A stretch of DNA of 64,000 nucleotides from Candidatus Edwardsbacteria bacterium. Its GTDB lineage: Bacteria; Edwardsbacteria; AC1; EtOH8. The notes under the pieces were generated by a model, which had not been told where the DNA came from, ran no database searches, and saw only the letters and a list, made by a program, of their open reading frames with translations. Numbering within the stretch: the stretch's first letter is position 1; every line of letters begins with the position of its first letter. Both the position numbers and the translations under genes were made by a program. Shown one piece after another: positions 41,242 through 48,372 of the stretch. The DNA lies in assembly GCA_031082425.1 (NCBI GenBank), contig JAVHLB010000006.1, positions 144,864 through 208,863 of the forward strand, written 5' to 3'.

Positions 41242-42035
41242 AGGATTTCCCCCTGAAAGACCATCTGCACCCGGCCCTCCAGAAAGACCTGGCTGACCGC
41301 CTCCCCCTCCAGCTGGAAGTGGATGGTCAGTGTCTCCCCGCCCCGGGTCAGGCATTCCACCGGGGACTCGGCCATCCCCAGCCGGGCCGCCACCACCGCC
41401 GCCGCGGTGGCTCCGGTGCCGCAGGCCAGGGTCTCGTCCTCCACCCCCCGCTCGTAGGTCCGGATCTTAAGGTGGTGGCGGTCGGCTATCTCGATGAAAT
41501 TGGCGTTGGTCCCGGCCGGCTGGAATCTGTCGTGATGCCTGATCTTGCGGCCCGCCTCCGCCACCGGAAAATCGTCCAGCTCGGCCACCGGGATCACCAC
41601 GTGCGGCACCCCGGTATCGGCAAAGGAAGCGGAGTATCCCCGGTCGTCCAGATCCAGCAGGAAACGCAGGTCGAAATCGCGGGGCTCCCGCATCTGCAGT
41701 TTCACCCGGTCGGCATTGACCTCGGCCCTATGCAGGCCGTCCCCGGCCTGAAAGGTCATTGATTTGCCAACCGCCCCGATGGAATGGGCGAACCAGGCGA
41801 TGCAGCGTCCGCCGTTGCCGCAGAAGGCCGCCTCGCCGCCGTCGGCGTTGAGATAGCGCATCCGGAAGTCGGCCTGGGCCGATCTTTCGATGACCAGCAC
41901 CCCGTCGGCCCCCACCCCGTTGCGGCGGTGGCATAATCTTTGGACCAGCGGGGAGAGATCGCCGGGCAACTGCCCGGCGCGGTTATCCAGCAGGACGAAA
42001 TCGTTGCCGCTGCCGGACATCTTGTAGAAATTCAT
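41232..42035 (-). CDS. dapF: Diaminopimelate epimerase
   Basis: This 267-residue PLP-independent racemase converts LL- to meso-diaminopimelate. It has the two catalytic Cys blocks: FCGNGGRCIAWF (about residue 70) and ETLACGTGATAAAV (about 210). The N-terminal KMSGSGNDFVLLDN and NADGGEAAF are also present. AGGTGAT directly upstream supports the ATG at 42035 rather than the one five codons earlier. Its last codons and stop are supplied by the GTCACCCTGAG repeat. Confidence 0.95.
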   Translation of the reverse strand: MNFYKMSGSGNDFVLLDNRAGQLPGDLSPLVQRLCHRRNGVGADGVLVIERSAQADFRMRYLNADGGEAAFCGNGGRCIAWFAHSIGAVGKSMTFQAGDGLHRAEVNADRVKLQMREPRDFDLRFLLDLDDRGYSASFADTGVPHVVIPVAELDDFPVAEAGRKIRHHDRFQPAGTNANFIEIADRHHLKIRTYERGVEDETLACGTGATAAAVVAARLGMAESPVECLTRGGETLTIHFQLEGEAVSQVFLEGRVQMVFQGEILSS

Positions 42036-42105
42036 ATCACCTGTATGCAATGATAAAAGATGAAAATAGAATATGGAATCTTGGATGTAGAATATTCAGG
42101 AAACC

Positions 42106-42199
42106 GTCATCGCGAGACGGCTTTGTGGTTTTCAGACAAAGCGATCCAGTCATTCAGCAGATTGCTTCGTTAGTTATATAAAAGAAGCCTCGCAATGAC
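42106..42199. repeat. Inverted-repeat element, GTCATCGCGAG family (94 bp)
   Basis: It is bounded by GTCATCGCGAG (42106-42116) and CTCGCAATGAC (42189-42199), with CAGATTGCTTCGTTAG inside. It is related to 13904-14017. Outside it, AT-rich words (AATAGAATATGGAATCTTGG and ACCAAATTCTATCTTCAATA) form a further outer inverted pair across 42060-42245. Confidence 0.65.
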
Positions 42200-42251
42200 T
42201 GACAACCAAAAACCAAATTCTATCTTCAATATTCTGCATTCTCTTTGATGC

Positions 42252-42470
42252 CTATTTTACTTTGAGCACATCCACCAGCTGGTCGAACTTGGCCAGCAGC
42301 TCGCCCATCTGCTCCTGCTTTTTGGCTCGGTCATTAAGCTCCGCCTGGTAGTACTCGGTGGCCTGCTTGAAAAAGCGCAGGCTGAAGTAGAACCACACGA
42401 TCCCCAACCCCAGCACCAGCAGCATGAACAGGCCGTAGAACAGTATTCCGATCCCTCCGAAAAAGCCCAT
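42252..42470 (-). CDS. Small single-span membrane protein
   Basis: This 72-residue protein has one hydrophobic helix (about residues 5-30, IGILFYGLFMLLVLGLGIVW) and a charged C-terminal helix (YYQAELNDRAKKQEQMGELL, then AKFDQLVDVLKVK) likely to form a coiled coil in the cytoplasm. AAAGGAGG stands six bases before the ATG, so translation is well supported. No family recognised; many such short proteins act as membrane scaffolds. It lies after argF. Confidence 0.65.
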   Translation of the reverse strand: MGFFGGIGILFYGLFMLLVLGLGIVWFYFSLRFFKQATEYYQAELNDRAKKQEQMGELLAKFDQLVDVLKVK

Positions 42471-42499
42471 GATCGCCTCCTTTAAGGGTAGTTGTTATT

Positions 42500-42529
42500 A
42501 GTGCCACCGCGAGCACTCGGGGTGGCACT
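42500..42529. terminator. Inverted repeat after argF, possible bidirectional terminator
   Basis: AGTGCCACC (42500-42508) and GGTGGCACT (42521-42529) form a perfect 9-bp stem just past the argF stop. The T-run (ATTTTTTATTT) follows on the plus strand, so as an intrinsic terminator it points against the genes; on the minus strand it lacks a clear U-tract. Confidence 0.5.
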
Positions 42530-42534
42530 ATTTT

Positions 42535-43482
42535 TTATTTCTTCTTTTTGGCCTTGGGCCTGCGGGCATTGTTCTTGACCAGGGTCACCATTATCGCCTT
42601 CTGGATATGCAGCCGGTTTTCGGCCTGGTCCAGCACCCGCGAGTGCGGGCCGTCCAGCACCTCGCTGGTGACCTCCTCCTCCCGGTGGGCCGGCAGGCAG
42701 TGCAGGAAGATGGAGTCCTTTTTGGCGGCGTCGATGATGTTCTTGTTGATCTGGTAGGGGGCGAACACCCGGGCTTTGAGCTCCTTCTCGGACTCCTGGC
42801 CCATCGAGGCCCAGACGTCGGTGTAGATGACGTCGGCGTTGCGGGCGGCCTCCCGCGGATCACGCACGATCTGCAGGGTGGTCTTGGTCTTGGCGGCCAG
42901 TTCCTGGGCCTTCTCCCAGACCCCGCGGTCCGGCTCGTAGCCCTGCGGGCAGCCCACCGTCATGTTGACGCCCAAAGTGGCGGCGGCCAGCAGCAGCGAA
43001 TTGCAGACGTTGTTGCCGTCGCCGATGTAGGCCAGCTTCAGGCCCTTGAATCTCTTCTTGTGCTCCAGGATGGTCAGAAAGTCGGCGAATATCTGGCAGG
43101 GATGCTCCAGGTCCGACAGGGCGTTGATCACCGGAATGTCGGTGTTATCGGCTATCTCCACGATGCTCTTGTGGGCGAAGGTGCGGGCCATTATCAGGTC
43201 CACCCAGCGGTTGATGTTGCGGGCGATGTCCGGGGTCGACTCCCGCTTGCCCAGGGACATTTCCAAAAATATTCCATGCCCGCCCAGCTGGGTCATGCCG
43301 GTCTCAAAGGTGACCCGGGTGCGCAGGGACGGTTTTTCGAAGATCATGGCCATGGTCTTGTCGGTCAACAGCTTGGGTGACCTGCCGGCCTTGGTCGGCT
43401 TCTTGATTTTTATCGCCAGCGCAAAAAGATCATCCATCTCCTTTTTATTCAAGTCCGCTACCGAGAGAAGGTCCTTTTTCAT
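42535..43482 (-). CDS. argF: Ornithine carbamoyltransferase
   Basis: This 315-residue enzyme makes citrulline from ornithine and carbamoyl phosphate. The carbamoyl-phosphate loop is EKPSLRTRVTFETGMTQLGG (about residues 50-69). The block LEHPCQIFADFLTILEH carries the His/Gln contacts, and the ornithine signature HCLPAHREEEV (about 264) separates it from aspartate carbamoyltransferase. The start is the ATG at 43482, because GGAGG lies five bases upstream; the ATG four codons earlier overlaps that site. It has a strong promoter and a leader with a terminator-like hairpin (43545-43579). No other arginine gene is in the window. Confidence 0.94.
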   Translation of the reverse strand: MKKDLLSVADLNKKEMDDLFALAIKIKKPTKAGRSPKLLTDKTMAMIFEKPSLRTRVTFETGMTQLGGHGIFLEMSLGKRESTPDIARNINRWVDLIMARTFAHKSIVEIADNTDIPVINALSDLEHPCQIFADFLTILEHKKRFKGLKLAYIGDGNNVCNSLLLAAATLGVNMTVGCPQGYEPDRGVWEKAQELAAKTKTTLQIVRDPREAARNADVIYTDVWASMGQESEKELKARVFAPYQINKNIIDAAKKDSIFLHCLPAHREEEVTSEVLDGPHSRVLDQAENRLHIQKAIMVTLVKNNARRPKAKKKK

Positions 43483-43544
43483 TTGTTCCTCCATTTAATG
43501 GTTTATTGGCAAAGGTTTTACCCTTCTGTTATGGATCTTATTTC

Positions 43545-43579
43545 AAAAATAGCCCGCAAGTTTTTAATCGCTTGCGAGC
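43545..43579 (-). terminator. Terminator-like hairpin in the argF leader (possible attenuator)
   Basis: On the minus strand GCTCGCAAG (43579-43571) pairs with CTTGCGGGC (43560-43552) around a 10-base A-rich loop and is followed by TATTTTTG. It lies about 70-105 bases after the predicted transcription start and about 65 bases before the argF ATG, so it would end transcription before the gene unless overcome. Confidence 0.6.
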
Positions 43580-43655
43580 CAATATCTTCAACAATCTATA
43601 TACCCATATGATACAATGTGTTATAAAATATGTTGCTGCTGTAATTTACGGGCTA

Positions 43656-43684
43656 ATTTTACCTTATTACAAGATTTTAGTCAA
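43656..43684 (-). promoter_or_regulatory. Sigma-70-like promoter of argF
   Basis: On the minus strand TTGACT (43684-43679) and TAAAAT (43661-43656) are spaced by 17 bases. It starts a leader of about 165 bases before the argF start codon. Confidence 0.75.
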
Positions 43685-43715
43685 GAGAAAACGGAAGGCC
43701 TGATATTGTGTTTTC

Positions 43716-43792
43716 TGGTGCGCCTGGCCCGATTCGAACGGGCGACCTGCGGATTCGAAGTCCGATGCTCTATCCAGCTGGGCTACAGGCGC
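43716..43792 (-). tRNA. trnR: tRNA-Arg (anticodon TCG)
   Basis: A complete cloverleaf is present: acceptor GCGCCTG/CAGGCGC, D stem GCCC/GAGC region, anticodon loop CTTCGAA with anticodon TCG, T arm GCCCG-TTCGAAT-CGGGC, and an encoded CCA end (43718-43716). It reads CGA and other CGN codons. It stands alone, 30 bases upstream of the argF promoter. Confidence 0.96.
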
Positions 43793-43798
43793 AGTTCA

Positions 43799-43845
43799 AT
43801 TTACAATTAACAGTTTGCAATTTAAATTTTGCAATTAGCAATTGG
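43799..43845. repeat. AT-rich word array overlapping the end of the PLP enzyme gene
   Basis: The array TTTACAATTAACAGTTTGCA followed by ATTTAAATTTTGCAATTAGC and AATT is of the same TTTGCAATT word type as 31651-31700. It contains the stop codon of the 43835-45028 gene. Confidence 0.55.
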
Positions 43846-45028
43846 CCAGCGCCTGGTCCAGGTCGGCCATAATATCCTCCGGATCCTCGATGCCCACCGC
43901 TATCCGGACGAAACCGGCGGTCATGCCCACCGAGGCCAGGTCCTCCTCGGAATAGGCCAGATGGGTGGTGGAGGCCGGGTGGGTGACCAGGGTGTCCACG
44001 CTGCCCAGGCTGACCGCCAGCTTGCACAGCCTGAGGTTGTTCTGGAATTTGCGGCCGGCCTCGCGCCCGCCCTTCAGGTCGATGGCCAGCACCCCGCCGA
44101 AGCCGCCGCTCATCTGTTTTTTGGCGATCTGATGGGCCGGACAGGATTCCAGGCCCGGGTAGCAGGCGCGCAAGACCTGGGGGTGTTTCTCCAGAAACCG
44201 GGCGATGACCATGGCGTTCTGGGAGTGGCGCTCCACCCGCAGGGGCAGGGTCTGCAGGCCGCGGGACATCAGCCAGGCGGTGAGGGGCGCGATGGATCCT
44301 CCCAGGTTCTTGAAGGCCATGGGCCGGATCTGGTCGATCTCGGCCTTGGGCCCGACCACCACCCCGCCCATGGTGTCGCCGTGTCCGCAGATGTACTTGG
44401 TGGCCGAGTGCAGGACGATGTCCACCCCCATCTCGATCGGCCTCTGCAGGCAGGGCGTGGCGAAGGTGTTGTCGATGACCACTTTCAGGTTCTTCTGCCT
44501 GGCCGCCTTGACGGTCTCGGCGATGTCCACCACGTCCAGGGTGGGGTTGGCCGGGGTCTCTATGTAGACCAGCTTGGTTTTATCGTTGGCCTTGGCCGAC
44601 AGCAGATTGTGAATGTCATTGGCCGGCAGGTAGATGATCTCGATGTTCATCTTGGGCAGCAGGTCCTTGAACAGCCCGAAGGTCCCCCCGTAGATGGGGG
44701 CCGAGGAGATGATGTTGTCGCCGGGGCGGCAGTAGGTCAGTATCACCGCGGCGATGGCCGCCAGCCCCGAGGCGAAGGATATGCCCTCGTCGGTGCCCTC
44801 CAGCAGGGCCATCCGTTTTTCAAAATCCTGGCTGGTGGGATTGCCCAGCCGGGTGTAGACGAAGCCCGGCTCCTGCCCGGACATCACCGCCGCACCCTGC
44901 TCGGCCGAGTTGAAGACGAATTCCGATGACTGGTAGATGGGCATGGAGACCGGCCTGATCTTGCTTAGGTCCGGCATGCCGGCCCCGTGCACCGCCAGGG
45001 TGTTGAACTTGACCTTTCCGTGAGACAT
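43835..45028 (-). CDS. PLP-dependent transsulfuration enzyme (cystathionine gamma-synthase / methionine gamma-lyase type)
   Basis: This is a 397-residue Cys/Met-metabolism PLP enzyme. It shows YTRLGNPTSQDFEKRMALLE, FASGLAAIAAVILTYCRPGD and the PLP-lysine motif HSATKYICGHGDTMGGVVVG (about residue 205). In this family the same fold does cystathionine synthesis, O-acyl-homoserine sulfhydrylation or gamma-elimination of methionine, and sequence reading alone cannot choose. It is strictly single, with no met genes adjacent. The last residues LANC and the stop are encoded by an AT-rich dispersed repeat, so the native C-terminus may have been longer or different. Confidence 0.85.
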   Translation of the reverse strand: MSHGKVKFNTLAVHGAGMPDLSKIRPVSMPIYQSSEFVFNSAEQGAAVMSGQEPGFVYTRLGNPTSQDFEKRMALLEGTDEGISFASGLAAIAAVILTYCRPGDNIISSAPIYGGTFGLFKDLLPKMNIEIIYLPANDIHNLLSAKANDKTKLVYIETPANPTLDVVDIAETVKAARQKNLKVVIDNTFATPCLQRPIEMGVDIVLHSATKYICGHGDTMGGVVVGPKAEIDQIRPMAFKNLGGSIAPLTAWLMSRGLQTLPLRVERHSQNAMVIARFLEKHPQVLRACYPGLESCPAHQIAKKQMSGGFGGVLAIDLKGGREAGRKFQNNLRLCKLAVSLGSVDTLVTHPASTTHLAYSEEDLASVGMTAGFVRIAVGIEDPEDIMADLDQALANC

Positions 45029-45070
45029 TATTGCGCCCCTTTTTAAAATTTATTTATTATTTTATATTTC

Positions 45071-45161
45071 GAAAGAGTCTGGACACTGATGAACACAGAT
45101 TTTTTCTTTATAAAACAAAAAGAGCTGTGCGGAAAAAACAAATCCGTGAAGATCCGTGTCC
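45071..45161. repeat. Inverted-repeat element, GGACAC(T/G)GAT family (91 bp)
   Basis: The left end is GGACACTGATGAACACAGAT (45071-45090). The right end, read inverted, is GGACACGGATCTTCACGGAT. The outer 10 bases match at 9. No coding capacity. It is the small relative of the 47870-48370 element, which shares the GGAC-C-GAT ends and the two-word structure but carries a gene. Confidence 0.7.
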
Positions 45162-45179
45162 TAAAACAGCCTGTCCGTG

Positions 45180-46304
45180 TTACTTCAACAGGGAGATCAG
45201 CACCCCGGCGGCCATGGCGGTGCCCAGCACCCCGGCCACATTGGGACCCATGGCGTGCATCAGCAGGAAATTGTGCTTGTTCTCCCGCTGCCCTTCCACC
45301 TGGGAGACCCGGGCGGCCATGGGAACCGCCGACACCCCGGCCGAACCGATCAGCGGGTTGACCTTGCCACCGCTGACAACGTAAAACAGTTTACCCAGCA
45401 GCATGCCGCCGAAGGTGCTGAACCCAAAGGCCGCCAGCCCCAGGGCCACTATCTTGAGGGTGGACAGGCTCAGGAAATTACCGGCCTCCATGGTGGCCCC
45501 CACCGAAGCGGCCAGCAAAATGGTGACGATGTTGCACAGCTCGTTCTGCAGGGTCTTGGAAAGACGCTCGGTAACGCCGCTCTCCCGGATGATGTTCCCC
45601 AGCATCATGGTGCCGATCAGGGCGATGGCCTGGGGCAGCAGCAGGGCGGTGATGATGGAGATGGCGATGGGAAATATTATCCGCTCCCGGTGGCTGACGT
45701 GCCGCAGCTGCTTCATCTCGGTGGTCCGCTCCTTCTTGGTGGTCATCAGCCTCATGATGGGCGGCTGGATCAGCGGCACCAGGGACATGTAGGTGTAGGC
45801 CGCCACCGCGATCGGCCCCAGCAGGTGGGGGGCCAGCTTGCTGGCGGTGAAGATGGCGGTCGGCCCGTCGGCCCCGCCGATGATGCCGATGGCCCCGGCC
45901 TCGGCCAGGTTGAAGCCCAGGGCGGTGGCTATCAGCAAAGCGGCGAACACCCCGAACTGGGCGGCGGCTCCCATCAGGAAAGTGGAAGGATTGGCCAGCA
46001 GCGGGCCGAAATCGGTCAGGGCCCCGATCACCATGAACATCATGGTGGGCAGCACCTCGGTGGAAACGCCCACGTTGTAGATCAATGTCAGCAGCCCGTC
46101 ATGGCCCACCACGTTCGACAGCGGCAGGTTGGCCAGAAAGGCCCCGAATCCGATGGGCAGAAGAAGCAGCGGCTCAAATCCCTTGAAAACCGCCAGGTAG
46201 ACCAGGGTCAGGGAGACCGCCATCATGATCACATTGCCCAGCGACAGATTGGCCATCCCGGACATTTGGATCAGCAGTGAGAGGTGGTGAATTATGGCGT
46301 TCAT
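45180..46304 (-). CDS. oadB: Na+-translocating decarboxylase beta subunit
   Basis: This is a 374-residue integral membrane protein of the OadB/GcdB/MmdB family, the Na+ pump part of oxaloacetate, glutaconyl-CoA or methylmalonyl-CoA decarboxylase. The key Asp motif IGIIGGADGPTAIFTASKL (about residues 136-154) is intact. AASVGATMEAGNFLS carries the other Na+-site region, and GPNVAGVLGTAMAAGVLISL lies at the C-terminus. About 11 membrane segments are present. It couples decarboxylation of carboxybiotin to Na+ export. It follows oadG with a 4-base overlap. No alpha (carboxyltransferase) or biotin carrier gene is in the window. Confidence 0.93.
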   Translation of the reverse strand: MNAIIHHLSLLIQMSGMANLSLGNVIMMAVSLTLVYLAVFKGFEPLLLLPIGFGAFLANLPLSNVVGHDGLLTLIYNVGVSTEVLPTMMFMVIGALTDFGPLLANPSTFLMGAAAQFGVFAALLIATALGFNLAEAGAIGIIGGADGPTAIFTASKLAPHLLGPIAVAAYTYMSLVPLIQPPIMRLMTTKKERTTEMKQLRHVSHRERIIFPIAISIITALLLPQAIALIGTMMLGNIIRESGVTERLSKTLQNELCNIVTILLAASVGATMEAGNFLSLSTLKIVALGLAAFGFSTFGGMLLGKLFYVVSGGKVNPLIGSAGVSAVPMAARVSQVEGQRENKHNFLLMHAMGPNVAGVLGTAMAAGVLISLLK

Positions 46305-46636
46305 TTTCTGCTCCTTCCCTTGGCCGCTTCCTGCAGCGAGACCAGCCTCCAGGCACTGCCCTGGGCCGCCGTAGATTGGACCGGGCCATTGACCTTGTTC
46401 AGTTCGGCCGACAAGGCCCCCATCACCACCGCGGCTATCTCGGAGTCGTCGGTTTCGGCCGGGGCGGATGATCGGGCCGGCATCGGCTGGACCTCCGGGG
46501 TCCCGTTCTTATCCCCGGCCAGCCTGCCCACCAGGGATATCACTCCGGCCATGATGGCCAGGGCGATAAAGACAATGGTCTGGGCGATCAGGCAGACGAT
46601 CAGGGCCCCGCCCATCCCCACAAAATCGTTAGACAT
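46301..46636 (-). CDS. oadG: OadG-like gamma subunit of Na+ decarboxylase
   Basis: This 111-residue protein has one membrane helix (about residues 9-38, ALIVCLIAQTIVFIALAIMA), a Pro/Ala-rich linker and a C-terminal segment SEIAAVVMGALSAELNKVNG typical of OadG-type subunits, where the IAA-V-AL pattern recurs. In the known complexes the gamma subunit anchors the alpha subunit to beta and binds zinc; the His-rich tail of enterobacterial OadG is absent here. The 4-base overlap with oadB supports the call. Confidence 0.8.
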   Translation of the reverse strand: MSNDFVGMGGALIVCLIAQTIVFIALAIMAGVISLVGRLAGDKNGTPEVQPMPARSSAPAETDDSEIAAVVMGALSAELNKVNGPVQSTAAQGSAWRLVSLQEAAKGRSRK

Positions 46637-46649
46637 CTTTTCCTTTCTA

Positions 46650-47849
46650 TTACTTTCCGCAGGTTTCCTGCAGTTTCTTGGTCAGGGCCGGAAGCACCTC
46701 GAAGACATCGCCCACTATCCCATAACTGGCCACCTTGAAGATGGGGGCCTCGGGGTCCTTGTTGACGGCGATGATGCAGTCCGAGGACTGCATGCCCACC
46801 AAATGCTGGATGGCCCCGCTGATCCCGCAGGCGATATACAACTTGGGGGCCACCGTCTTGCCGGTCTGCCCCACCTGGTGGGAATAGGGTATCCAGCCGG
46901 CATCCACCGCCGCCCGGGAGGCGCCCACCGCCCCGCCCACCGCTTTGGCCAGGGCCTCCACCAGCCTGAAGTTCTCCGGGGCCTTCAGCCCCCGGCCGCC
47001 GGAGACGATGATGTCGGCCTCGGTCAGCTTGATCAGGTTGGTGGCCTCTTCGATGACCTGGGCCACCGTGGTGCGGGAGGCCAAAATGGCTTTGTCATAT
47101 GATTTTTTGATGATCTGGCCTTGGCGGGTTTTGTCGCACTCGGCCTCCTTCATCACCTTGTGCCGCACCGTGGCCATCTGGGGCCGGTGGTTGGGGCAGA
47201 TGATGGTGGCCATGATGTTCCCCCCGAAGGCCGGACGGGTCTGCAGCAGGATCCTTCTCTCCTCGTCGATGGCCAGCGAGGTGCAGTCGGCGGTCAGGCC
47301 GGTGCGGACCTTGATGGCCACCTTGGGTATCAGGGCCCGGCCGATGGTGGAGGCCCCGCCCAGCACGATCTCCGGTTTGTATTCCTTGATCAGGGATGCC
47401 ATGATCCTGGCATAGGGCTCGTCGCAAAAATGCTCCAGGGCCGGATCGTCGGCGGCATAGACCTTGTCGGCTCCGCGCCACACCAGCTCCTGGCAGGCGG
47501 CTTCGATGTCCTTGCCCATTATCACTGCCGCCAGCTCCACCCCCAGGGCGTCGGCCAGCTTGCGGCCCTCGCCCATCAGCTCGTAGGAGATGCTCTGCAC
47601 CTGTCCGTCCTTCTGCTCGGCGAACACCCACACCCCCTTGAAGCCGGAGATGTCGGCCTTCTCCACCGGATCCTTGCGGATCAAAATGGCATCGAAACCG
47701 CAGGAGGCCACGCAGGCCCCGCACAGGGTGCACTTGTCGTCGTCGATGACCGCCAGGTTGTCCTGCAGGCTGATGGCCCCGTAGGGGCAGGAGGCCAGGC
47801 AGGCCCCGCAGCCCACGCATTTGTCCTGGATGATCTCTATATCGCTCAT
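46650..47849 (-). CDS. etfA: Electron transfer flavoprotein alpha subunit with N-terminal ferredoxin domain
   Basis: This is a 399-residue EtfA. Residues 1-60 hold two [4Fe-4S] motifs (CVGCGACLASCPYGAI and CTLCGACVASCGFDAI), as in CarE-type EtfA of caffeyl-CoA reductase. The alpha-domain follows (GVWVFAEQKDGQVQSISYEL). The C-terminal FAD domain is SGGRGLKAPENFRLVEALA, then SRAAVDAGWIPYSHQVGQTG and AVNKDPEAPIFKVASYGIVG. Such fused EtfA proteins often take part in flavin-based electron bifurcation with ferredoxin. Its partner etfB is separated only by the inserted GxxExxY element, and oadG follows 13 bases downstream. Confidence 0.93.
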   Translation of the reverse strand: MSDIEIIQDKCVGCGACLASCPYGAISLQDNLAVIDDDKCTLCGACVASCGFDAILIRKDPVEKADISGFKGVWVFAEQKDGQVQSISYELMGEGRKLADALGVELAAVIMGKDIEAACQELVWRGADKVYAADDPALEHFCDEPYARIMASLIKEYKPEIVLGGASTIGRALIPKVAIKVRTGLTADCTSLAIDEERRILLQTRPAFGGNIMATIICPNHRPQMATVRHKVMKEAECDKTRQGQIIKKSYDKAILASRTTVAQVIEEATNLIKLTEADIIVSGGRGLKAPENFRLVEALAKAVGGAVGASRAAVDAGWIPYSHQVGQTGKTVAPKLYIACGISGAIQHLVGMQSSDCIIAVNKDPEAPIFKVASYGIVGDVFEVLPALTKKLQETCGK

Positions 47850-47869
47850 TTTGCTCCTTACTTTTCTTT

Positions 47870-48370
47870 GGACGCTGATTACGCTGATTGCCTCTGATTT
47901 TTCCTTGGGTTATTAAAAGCTTTTCTCTTTATTTCAGGTTTTATGCCAAAGTTCAATAATAAACCTACTTCGATTTCTGTGGCTTTGAGATAATTCAATA
48001 ATTGTGCTTCATGCTCTAAGGCAAAACATTTTCCAGCCTTTATTTCGACAATAACTTTGTTCTCCACCAATATATCAGCGAAATATTCACCTATCGTCTG
48101 GTTATCATATATCACTTTGATTGGGGATTGAAAGGTTGCCTCCAATCCTTCGCTTTTCAACTCAATCATCATCGCATTTTCATATACCTTTTCCAGAAAT
48201 CCGTAACCCAAAGCATTGTACACCTTGTAAAATGCTTTTAATATTTTGTCCGTCAGTTCGGAATATTTATAATTCTGCGAATCAAGCTTCATCGACGGTC
48301 ATTTGACAAGATTTATTTTGGTTAAGCTCCATAATGATTAATCTGCGTTTATCTGCGAAGATCAGCGTCC
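47870..48370. mobile_element. Putative TIR-bounded element carrying a GxxExxY gene
   Basis: The ends GGACGCTGAT (47870-47879) and ATCAGCGTCC (48361-48370) are a perfect 10-bp inverted pair. The left end continues TACGCTGATTGCC and the right end, read inverted, CTTCGCAGATAAACGCAGAT, so sub-terminal words are also inverted. The 501-base unit contains just the GxxExxY gene, whose stop codon overlaps the left end, and lies between etfB (3 bases away) and etfA. No transposase and no obvious target duplication are visible. The mobile nature is inferred. Confidence 0.55.
47879..48292 (-). CDS. GxxExxY protein
   Basis: This 137-residue protein belongs to the GxxExxY family, named for GYGFLEKVYENAM (here residues 29-41, with G-x-x-E-x-x-Y). 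It continues VIYDNQTIGEYFADILVENK and VIVEIKAGKCFALEHEAQLL, an arrangement of Asp, Glu and Lys (DILVENK...EIKA) that resembles a PD-(D/E)XK nuclease core. ATEIEVGLLLNFGIKPEIKR is the usual C-terminus. Function is unknown. It is AT-rich and splits etfB from etfA. It starts at ATG 48292, while its stop lies in the terminal repeat. Confidence 0.88.
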   Translation of the reverse strand: MKLDSQNYKYSELTDKILKAFYKVYNALGYGFLEKVYENAMMIELKSEGLEATFQSPIKVIYDNQTIGEYFADILVENKVIVEIKAGKCFALEHEAQLLNYLKATEIEVGLLLNFGIKPEIKRKAFNNPRKNQRQSA

Positions 48371-48372
48371 TA

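Noticed and set aside
43648..43655. Antiterminator pairing of TAGCCCG near the argF promoter with CGGGCTA of the leader hairpin
   Set aside because: Most of TAGCCCG lies upstream of the expected transcription start, so it would not be in the RNA.
43616..43810. A 64-codon plus-strand frame across tRNA-Arg
   Set aside because: It is read through the tRNA gene and gives the usual false protein that resembles hits caused by annotated tRNA antisense frames.
47870..48370. A complete transposon with its own transposase at the GxxExxY site
   Set aside because: No transposase-like frame lies within or beside the unit and no target duplication is evident, so only a putative non-autonomous element is claimed.
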